DNA from: Dipteris shenzhenensis
Lineage: Eukaryota > Polypodiophyta > Polypodiopsida > Gleicheniales
Strand: one strand, 5' to 3'
DNA length: 64,000 bases
Assembly: GCA_047967505.1 (NCBI GenBank)
Contig: CM106538.1
Below the pieces are notes generated by a model. It saw nothing but the letters and a program-made list of their open reading frames with translations, did no database searches and had not been told where the DNA came from. Below are positions 55,837 to 64,000 of the stretch, piece after piece. Numbering within the stretch: position 1 is the first letter of the stretch; every line of letters starts with the position of its first letter. The position numbers were made by a program, and so were the translations under genes.

Positions 55837-55837
<1 letters not shown>

Positions 55838-56137
55838 ACAAAGCAAGGAAATGTTTTTATCTTTTCATTACAACAAAACTAATACAAGGATATACAATAA
55901 AATATTCATATAAAAGCAATACAAGACCTAAGACTAGACTAACATCCAAAATTGTATCAGACCTAAAGACTAGAGAGAAAGTGGGCCAGTGATCTTGAAC
56001 ATACAAATAGCCAAAATCGCAAATAGCAATTGGCCTTTCTTCATTACTTTTTTTGAGTTAAATCACTTTTAAAAAAATTAAATGGGTAAAACAATTAAAT
56101 AAAAGCACACTTTCTTTCAGAAGTGATTACTCCATAT

Positions 56138-56428
56138 CTAGCCATATGAGAGACCTATCTTACAATTTTCAAGGTAGACTATCTGGTTGCTTCTCTGAAG
56201 TAAGTTAGCTACACCATTAAGCTTTACACTATTATCATTACAGATGTCTTGCCACATTAGATGCCAAGTACAATGCCTTTCAGGAATGAAGAGCCCCCAG
56301 GGTTCATGAGCCACAAGATATATGTTGTTACCTCCCTTGGAAGTGTTAGGAAATCCTATGATATCTTTATCAAAATTGTCCAATGTACTAGGCAATCTTG
56401 CAAATAGGTACATAATGCAACAAACCAA
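56138..56428 (-). other. Unrecognised coding-like fragment
   Basis: Minus strand 96-codon open frame: LPSTLDNFDKDIIGFPNTSK, VAHEPWGLFIPERHCTWHLM and NDNSVKLNGVANLL. Sequence complexity looks protein-like. I recognise no family and see no neighbouring exon. It may be chance or a host-gene or repeat scrap. Confidence 0.3.
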
Positions 56429-56429
56429 T

Positions 56430-56737
56430 CAACAATCATGGATCAGAAGGCAATCCATAATGAAACTCTTTGAAGTCAACTCTGATCCATGCAGAAGGGG
56501 GTGTTCGTGTATTGGAGGCGGGAATGGAGTGTTTCTACTATTGCAACCAATCCGCTTTTGTGGCTATGTTTCTATCCTCTCTTTGTCACATTATTTCAGT
56601 AAATTCTTCCCCCTTGTCTCTGCAAGCTTACTACGGGCAAGAGAGAATGGTTGGAAATTCAAATGCCTTCATAAAATTAGAATGTATCTGGCCTTACAAA
56701 TTAGAAATTTTGTTTAAAATGAAGGGAAGAAATGCAT

Positions 56738-56774
<37 letters not shown>

Positions 56775-57096
56775 AAAGCTAGCAGTAAACCAATTATTAA
56801 GCAAGTTCCAAAATGTTTCCATCTGTACCCAAGCATAAGCTGCTATGTGAGTTTCAAAGGATTCCAGAATCTCTTAGTTACGCACATTGCTTATCAATAT
56901 TTAAATAAGGAAACTTGAAAAGCAAAACCAGATACGGAGAGAGGCCATAGTTAGGTCCATACGCATATGGATGGTTTTTATGTATGCATTCCGTACGTAT
57001 GGTATACCGTACGGCCATCCGTATGTGCCTTTTTTTTAGGGGGGCAGGGGGGAAATGGGAGTCCAACCTTATAAAAAAGGATTTGCTCGGCCCCTT
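56430..57096. other. Unassigned interval with (GA)n and CCGTACG words
   Basis: (GA)n at 56737-56773. 56940-57030 is rich in CCGTACG/CCGTATG words, including CCGTACGTATGGTATACCG, a partly self-complementary patch. No gene. Confidence 0.45.

Positions 57097-57132
<36 letters not shown>
57097..57132. repeat. (CT)n microsatellite
   Basis: 36 bp of CT repeats. Confidence 0.97.
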
Positions 57133-57136
<4 letters not shown>

Positions 57137-58990
57137 ACTAAGTACTTATTCTTGCATTTGTAATTTTTTAATTATCCCAAGTTTTTTTCTACTACTTTTT
57201 TATACCTTTTTCCTCAATGTTCTGCTTTTGTCCTTAATTTTCTTTCTTTCTTTTTTTAAAATTTTTCTATTTACCTAGTTTCCCTTACTAATTTATATTT
57301 GCTTGTTAAATGTTTCCATCATTTATATATACACGCATATATACATATATATTTTTTATTTTATTCTAATATCCTATGATCCTTATCCTTATTGGCTATA
57401 TTGATTATTTTATTGACCTCTATGAATAAACAATTATTTCTCTCATTCTCGATTATCTATCTAAACGCTTTAAAAATCTATCATAACCCCCCTGCTCTCC
57501 TAAACCCTTAAAATTCTAACTAAAACCCCCCGCTGCCTATTCTTCACACCTTTTGTGGCTTTATCTTAATTGGCCCCACCTTATTTTTCCTTAGTTTTTT
57601 CTTATTGTTTATTAAATCTAATCAATTATCTTCGTTTATTCTTAGTGTTTCTTATAATTTCTTTCTTTCCTACTCTATTAATGCTAGTAAACAGAATTTC
57701 TCCTTATTTTAAACTTCCTTCCTACTCTATTACCTCTTTATTACTCTAAACTAACCCCCACTACCCTTACTTCCCCCTTACACCATGTGGCATTAGCCTG
57801 CCTTCCCAATTTCATCCCCGTTGTCTTGACTCCCCTCCCCGACTAACCCTCCCTTCTCTTATAAATAACCTACTGTACCCACCTCCCACTACCTACTCCC
57901 CCTACCTGTGTCTTCCACCTATGCCCTCTGCTGGCTCCCTATGACTATGCTCACTGCCCTCTAGCCCGTACTCAGCTACATTGGCCCCCAAAAAACATGT
58001 GTTGCCCGTCACTTTGAGCCCCCGCTTCCTTTTTGCCCTTCCATTCTAGTCCTCGTACCTAACTCCATGCTCCAAAGCTCAACCCTCCAAGTCAGGTTTG
58101 ACGCTCCCTCCTTGCTGCCCACTGTCGATCGATGGCCATCATTGATGGCATGGTCTGTGTCGTTGCGGATCTATAGGTCCCTAGCTCTTTGCTTCGTTGC
58201 AGTCAGCATAGGCTACCAGTAGCAATCCATGCAGAGTCGCAACTTCATTGCCCACTTGTGCAAACCATCTGCCTTCTTGACTCTACCTCTCTATGAATTG
58301 CCACCCAAAGCTGGACTTCAAAACTTCAAAGTACAGCCTTATCTCACTTTTCACGTTGGCTTTGCCCCAAAGTACCTCGTCTACTATGCCTAATCGTCGA
58401 CTTCTTGGAGAACCGGAATTCTTAGGATCTAATATTATTTGAGTCCGGTGATTGGATCCTCAAGCTCCTTTTGAGTCCTTTCATGGTTACTCCCCCCCGC
58501 CACCCCCCTCTCTCTTTTAATTCTAATTTCTTCTTTTGTATATTGGTGGAAAAACCCCCAACCTGCCCCCCCCCCCTCCCCTTTTTCTACTCCTCTTATG
58601 TATACATATTTCTTCTAAACACCCTTGTTAATTTCTCTCTCCCCCCCTCTCTCTCCCAATACTTCATTCAAAAAAACCCACTCTTTATTTAAAAAAAAAA
58701 ACCCCTCTATATCTATATAATTTCTCTCTATAGTTCGGCTCTTTACCCTCATACCCGCCCCCCCCCCCTTTTCTTTTTATTGACATATAATTTTTTTTCC
58801 TTTCTCTATACATAGATCTTTTCCCTTCTATATACATATACTCTTTTCTTTTCTTCCCCCTTCTCTAGCTATTTATCTTTCCTCCCCCTTCTCTCTTTAT
58901 AAAATTCCCTCAATTTTTTCCTGTACTTTTCTCATTAGAAGTTCCCTTTACATTATCCCTTTATAATCACCCTTCAAAAATTTCCCTTCA
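57133..58990. other. Pyrimidine-rich noncoding stretch
   Basis: 1.85 kb strongly T/C-biased on the plus strand, with several C-runs (58490-58580, 58758-58770). TATAAATA at 57860-57867 precedes a C/T-rich stretch, much like 4499-4560. No coding. Confidence 0.6.
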
Positions 58991-59354
58991 AACATCATGC
59001 TTGTTAAGTTTATGGCTAATCTTCTTGTTTATTGTGACCCCGATAACAAGGGAGGAGGGTTTATGACACCTGTCTTCCCAACTGAAGTTAGCCTGGTTCT
59101 TATCATGTTTGCTTGTTGGATGGTGGCAGGTAGGCAGACTCCCCTCTTCAATAAAAGTGATGCTTGCCAGGACTTATCCAAGCTCAACTTCCATACAGTT
59201 TCCACAAAGACATTTCTACAAAAGTGCCCACTACTAGTTTCCTTTATAAACAAGGATTCACCGACTTGTACAAACTTTTCCGTTAATGTAATTAGTCCTA
59301 TTTCATTGTCTAGCTTTGCTCTTTTGTCTTTTCACTATGCAAAGGGGTGTTGAA
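58991..59354. other. Unassigned interval
   Basis: A 118-codon open frame starts at 58997 but shows no family signature. Not called a gene. Confidence 0.35.
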
Positions 59355-59359
59355 AAATC

Positions 59360-59361
59360 TT

Positions 59362-59394
<33 letters not shown>

Positions 59395-59479
59395 GACACA
59401 CACAGACACACACACACACACACACACACCCATGCATGCACATGCACACACGTGTGTGTGTGCGCGTACACACACACAC
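59360..59479. repeat. (CA)n/(GT)n microsatellite
   Basis: About 120 bp of alternating CA with CG and GT interruptions. It borders the LINE O poly(A). Confidence 0.97.
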
Positions 59480-59499
59480 TTTTTTTTTTGGGTGAAACT

Positions 59500-60600
59500 A
59501 TGAACATCATATTATGAAACAATCATTTTACAAAAGGGCAGGGTTCCAGAAAAGAGCCAATGCCCTATCCATTAGAAACAGTAAAAGAAAAGCTCAATGT
59601 AAGAGACATCCAGATCCTCCTTATGCAAGGCATCATATAAGGATTGCCGCAATGAGGCCCGGAAGAACTCATAGGGGTTTTGAAAAGGAGAAGCTGGAAA
59701 TGCATGATTACGCTGTAGCCATAGGGTCCACAATGCCCAGTATTTGATCCAATGAAAGAAAAGAGAGTACGGGACAAAGTAGTTGGTAATCTGCCAAATA
59801 TCTAGAGAACCTGTGTGCCAAAAATCTAAGAGATCTTGTCCAGAAGGTCCTTGGAATATGGACAAAACTGCAATAAGTGCTGAATACTCTCAGGAGCATG
59901 ATGACATCTTGGACAAAGATGAGAGTCGATCCTTCTTTGAGCCAATTTTACTCCCACCGGAAAAATACCAACAATGCATCTCCAGAAAAAAAGTCTCTAC
60001 TACTTTAATGGAATTTTCAACTTCCATATTGACTTCAAGGTTGCTTTCCACCAAGATAAAGACTTATTCAGATGCCAAAGAGATTTTGCATGATGAGCAA
60101 TCCATGGAGGAGGTAATATGAATCTATAAGCATGTATAGAAGTCAGTAAATGCAAAGGTTGAGAGGACAATCCTGGACTTGAAGACTGAAGATGCCAATC
60201 TTGAAGCTTGTCTCTTACTGCCAATGGAGGAATCGGAATAGAAGGGAGTAAGAGATCTGTAATGGTTTTCCATATGAGTCTATGATGCATCCCAAGATTG
60301 TATTGTTGACACGTTGTCAGAAAAGAGAGAATGTGCCCCTGAGTATCCACCACATCATCAACAAACTGAATGCCCAACTTCATGAGATTGTAAGCCCTAA
60401 CTGGTTGTTGTACAGCAAGAGGGGAGTCAATAACAACACTCTAGTGAAGGCTTTCCAGTCGAAGGGATGAAGCTATAGAAGAAGGATGGGGAGACCAAAT
60501 GTTGTGAGAGAGCACTTGCTTCCAATCCTGAATTCAAAGCAGTAGAAAAAGGGCAGCCAGGTATTTTACCTTGAAACTTGCCAAGTAGTACTCCCATGGA
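59500..60600 (-). pseudogene. LINE O C-terminal zinc-finger (zf-RVT) region
   Basis: Contains SWWKATLKSIWKLKIPLK, then VETFFWRCIVGIFPVGVKLA and the zf-RVT box RRIDSHLCPRCHHAPESIQH / LLQFCP near 59850-59960, followed by HWIKYWALWTLWLQRNHAFP. The Cys/His pattern CXXC...H...C is intact. Frames are broken around 59840 and 60010. Confidence 0.8.
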
Positions 60601-62118
60601 TTAGTGAGCCAATGCCCATAAGAATTTGTGCGCATCGCCACACATGACTGCGAACATAATAGACCATGGCTGCTGTTGCTGAAAAAAAGTCCTCAGCATA
60701 GTGATTTTTCTTGCCAACACATGAAATTTGATGTTAAGGATATTCAATCCTCCATGCATCTTTGGAGAGCAAAGCAGATTCATTTTGAGTAACCTCAAAG
60801 CTTTTTGATGGAGCTTAGTTTTCCAAAATATCTCCATGGCCTGAGACATAAAAGAAGAGAGATCTCGAGATCACAAATGTAGTAATGGCAAATAAAACTG
60901 AACATAAGCCAAAACAATAGATTGGACAATCTGAAACTGAACATGCAAAGGCCAAGTGGAGATTTTCCAATATTCTAATTTGTCCTGAATTTTGCTGAAT
61001 ACCCATGACATTTGCTGCTTATTGCTGATTTTCCAGCCAATTGGATAACCCAAACGCCTTACTATGTGCTCAGCAGGAACCATCTGACGTGGCCAAAGAA
61101 GAGCATGCCAGCACAAAGTTTGAGAGGCAAGAGTTTAGATTTCTGAAATTAATATTTAGACTAGCTGCCAAGCCAAAATCTGAAAGGGTTTCCATCAATA
61201 ATCGAAGCTCCATAGGGCAATTCTTTGTCATGAAGAAAGAATCATCTGCATAAGCCTGCGCAATAAAAGGCCATGAGCCAGGAATCTGTAACTCCACAAG
61301 CTATCCAGTATCAGCAAGATGATCCATATAAAGCAACAAAGGTTGAGAAGCAATAGCATATAACAAAGCAGTGTGAGGGCATCCTTGTTGGACTGACCAT
61401 CCTAGAGTCCAAGACTTAGACAAGTGATTCCCTATAAGGCATTGAGCAGTGGAATCAGAGGATAGCCAATAAATGACATTAACTACTTTGGCCCAAAACC
61501 AAGTCTGGACATGGCTTGAGAGACATAATCCCATTGTACTGTATCAAATGCCCTTGCCACATACACAAAATCTTGATCTGTATATTTAGCATATTCCATT
61601 GCAATAAGAGTGTTGGAGATATTATCATGTATATTCCTTCTTTGAACAAAACCATATTGCCTGGGATGAAGACCATCATGGAGAATATCTTGTACCCAAT
61701 AAACCAACATTTTGGCAATAAGCTTATATATGACAGGCATCAAAGTGATGGGTCTCCAATCAGCCATAGTTTCACAAAGGGTTTTTTTTGGCACAAGCTT
61801 GACCGGACCATGCTTCTAGGTAGAAGGAAGATGTTAATACTACAAAGCTACATTAATGAACTGCAAAATTGGACCTTTCAAATCAGCCTAGAAGGCCACA
61901 AAAAATTCAATTGTTAAGCCATCCTAGCTAGGGGATTTGTGTTTACCCAAATGCTTGAGTGCATTATCAAGTTTAGTGTCTGAAAAAGACATTTCTAGCA
62001 ATGACGCTTTTTGCAACGAAATAATGGGAGACACCAAATCAAGAAATTTGCTCCGAGTCAAATCAACCTGAGGAGTAGGAGAATGTGGCTGAGAAAAAAG
62101 GAGCTGAAAATGATCCAA
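60601..62118 (-). pseudogene. LINE O reverse transcriptase
   Basis: From the right: SDTKLDNALKHLGKHKSPS, DWRPITLMPVIYKLIAKMLV, QYGFVQRRNIHDNI, ARAFDTVQWDYVSQAM (FDxV with the first catalytic Asp), SVQQGCPHTALLYAIASQPL, AYADDSFFMTKN (YADD catalytic pair), then thumb HIVRRLGYPIGWKIS and KMHGGLNILNIKFHVLARK. It is readable in several frames with stops between. Copies cDNA at the nick made by the endonuclease in intact relatives. Confidence 0.88.
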
Positions 62119-62422
62119 ACATTCTTTTTCAAGCTGAGATAGAGTCTAGGTCCAAGCACCATCTGATTCTTTGATCTGATTCTTTGACTCTCATGATAGA
62201 TTGGCTTTGTCTATGTGCATGCAAATTCTGAAAAAAAGAATTTGATGAGCAGCCCTTATCCAGTAAAGGCTTGACTGTAGCCCTTGTCTGCCATTTAGAG
62301 AGCCTGCGTCTATCATTGGCATAAATGATGGAAGAAGCACAAGACATTGAATCCTATTTAAAAGAGGAAAGAGACCTTTGATGGATGATTTGCACTAAGG
62401 CTTGCTTTTGTGATTTTGCCCA

Positions 62423-63200
62423 CTAGATTTGATGCCTAGTTTTAGCCATGTACCACCTGCCATAATCCTTAATGACAGTTTGAATACGATGCACAAAAGA
62501 GTTCCAAGCAAAGTCAATGTCTTCCCAAGCATGTGATAACAATGTCCTGCATGCCATTTGAATCATTTCTTGAAATTTTTTATCAGAAAGATATGATTGA
62601 TTGACATGCAAGTGTCTTAGACGCATACCAAATGAAAAATGCAGCCAAAGAGGAGTGTGATCAGACAACTCAGTCCACATTTGACAAGTATAATCATCAT
62701 ATTGTTGAGCATGAAAAAGGTACCATCTATCTAGCCTAGCCCAATACTCTGTAAAAGCATTATGATGATATGTAAAGCCCAAAATAGAAGGGTGGGTTGC
62801 TCTCCATCAATTTGGAGCATGAAGCGATGCAATCAAATCTTCCCATTGTTGAGTTTCAGAGGGCAGCATATGAGATTTATGAGTAGTATTGTCCTTCCAG
62901 TGAGGAGAGTTATTGAAATCACAAAGTATAGCATTAGTGGACCAAGGATATTGCCTTATGGAATCCCACATTTGAGCTCTACAAGTTGAAGTTTGAGAAG
63001 CATACAAAGAACCAATTTCAAAGATTTCTCCATTGATCATGCATTGGATAATCATCCATCTGCCTACCATCCTCTATTCTTCAAACACTTGTTGGCACAT
63101 ACACGCTTAATATCCAGCTTGACTTTTCTCAATGCATCTCAGTTTTCATTTATGGACCCACCATGCTCTCGAGTAGCCTTTAGCACTATGTTGATTGATT
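62423..63200 (-). pseudogene. LINE O endonuclease
   Basis: APE-type endonuclease remnant: WDALRKVKLDIKRVC, MINGEIFEIGSLYAS, CDFNNSPHWKDNTTHKSHML (the GDFN motif, Gly changed to Cys), ARLDRWYLF and SDHTPLWLHFSF (catalytic SDH). Interrupted at 62807-62782 and 62990-63070. Confidence 0.82.
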
Positions 63201-64000
63201 TGTAATGTTGACCTTGCAGCAGAAGGAGGTGCTACATAAGGGGCCTTCAAGACAATGTATTTACATCATAGTTTGATTTTTTTGGGAATTTTTTTTTAGT
63301 TAGCAATTTAGGCTTTCTTCTAGTGTGAATTGCAAATTCCCATGTGCTATGCATATACTATGAATGCAATTTACTATGTGTGGAATGCAATGTGCTATAA
63401 ATCCAAGGAAGGGTGCATTAGTCTCCCCTCACACAAAATGTGTGGTTATGTGCTAAGTGCAAATTGTACTTTCATTTTCAATATTAAATTTCAAGTTCAC
63501 TTTTGAAAAGTGATATGTGCTAAATGAGAATGGCTATGTGCCCAAAGAAGGACACACTCCTTGGTCTAGAGAGTAAGCATGCCAAGTGTCTTTTTTTCCA
63601 ATATTTAAGAAAGCTTACTTCCTGAATCTAGTTTTGTTGGAAGTTTGTTGTGTTTGGAGGTGCTGGCTATGATATGAGAGCTACTATTGGCTATGGCTAT
63701 GGTGATTCGGTTCTGAGCAAGAGTCAGTTGAGGCCACCTCGTCTGAACATAAGATCCGGGCGGGCATCCTGTGAAATCAATTGCCATGAGGGAGGCAAGC
63801 GGGCGGGCGCGCGGGCATCTAGAGTGAAGGAGTGTGAGGCAACCAACCTGAGCCATGGGTAAAGAAAAGAAATTGTGTAACTAACTAGGGTGGGTATAGA
63901 TGGTGTCTTTTTTTTATTTGGGGGGGGCGGGGGGCATCGTTTTGTGTTGCTGGCTATGGCGATTCGAGCTTGTGGCTGTGGCTATGGCGATTGGAGCTCA
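63201..64000. other. Unassigned right end
   Basis: No gene. Words TATGTGCTAAGTGC/CTATGTG recur at 63345-63540 and GGCTATGG(C/T)GATTCG(A/G) recurs at 63695, 63955 and 63985, suggesting the start of a loose repeat continuing to the right. Confidence 0.4.

Larger units (their letters stand above)
59480..63200 (-). mobile_element. LINE (L1-type) element O, 5' truncated
   Basis: Minus-strand non-LTR retrotransposon with order endonuclease, RT, zf-RVT and a 10-base poly(A) (plus-strand T-run 59480-59489). ORF1 is missing, so it is 5' truncated near 63190. It is broken by many stops and frameshifts. Its 3' end matches fragment Q (15452-15625). Confidence 0.88.

Noticed and set aside
59360-59510. 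Cys/Val/His-rich minus-strand frame
   Set aside because: Translation of a CA/TG microsatellite.
63650-63862. 70-codon frame near the right edge
   Set aside because: Glycine/arginine wording from GGCTATGG repeats, with a similar open frame on the other strand.

Overview
The window reads as plant nuclear DNA made almost entirely of transposable elements and simple repeats. The evidence is Ty1/copia polyproteins with the plant gag-PR-IN-RT-RH order, primer-binding sites matching initiator Met-tRNA, plant-type LINEs with APE endonuclease, RT and zf-RVT zinc fingers, and very long GA/CT and CA/TG microsatellites. I found no intact cellular gene, tRNA, rRNA or CRISPR array. A large, repeat-rich land-plant genome (gymnosperm, fern or similar) fits, but the clade cannot be fixed from this sequence alone.

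Layout. Positions 1-1864 hold the 5' part of copia element A (minus strand). 1865-6290 holds an inverted pair of TTAGGTT-like repeats around a copia IN/RT remnant (F) and a 0.6 kb polypyrimidine tract. 6290-8530 is H, a gag-only LTR element. 8531-14850 is a LINE 3' end (P) split by B, a near-complete 5756-bp copia element with nearly identical LTRs and a perfect 5-bp target duplication. 15450-20763 is a LINE 3' scrap (Q) followed by C, an older related copia element that has lost its integrase core. 20764-28420 holds five copies of a 69-bp near-palindrome in GA/CT and CA tracts. One pair forms a symmetric ~1.1 kb head-to-head structure with copia LTRs, and another copy is split by a different copia element (E). 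27570-28010 is a Ty3/gypsy protease remnant. 31500-35480 is an old copia remnant (I) into which G, a second gag-only element, inserted. 36538-40483 is a mosaic of an LTR with PBS, a long leader, a gag start, an RNase H domain and an unrelated 719-bp LTR. 41650-42450 is a decayed gag. 42792-48631 is D, a complete but heavily mutated plus-strand copy of the B/C family. 48632-59480 is mostly anonymous DNA with local tandem duplications, a LINE RT scrap (N) and a pyrimidine-rich stretch. 59480-63200 is a long LINE (O), and 63200-64000 is unassigned.

A, B, C, D and the 21165-21512 LTR belong to one copia lineage, in which PBS TGGTATCAGAGC lies next to the LTR and pol reads about 40 bp into the 3' LTR in the copies where that end is visible. 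Ages differ: B's LTRs differ at 2 of 352 sites, C's at about 17 plus short indels. In the older copies many stop codons are CAG to TAG changes, as expected from deamination of methylated cytosine in the plant CHG context. G and H show that a gag-only form is repeated here. The least explained feature is the 69-bp palindrome family in the microsatellite-rich block.
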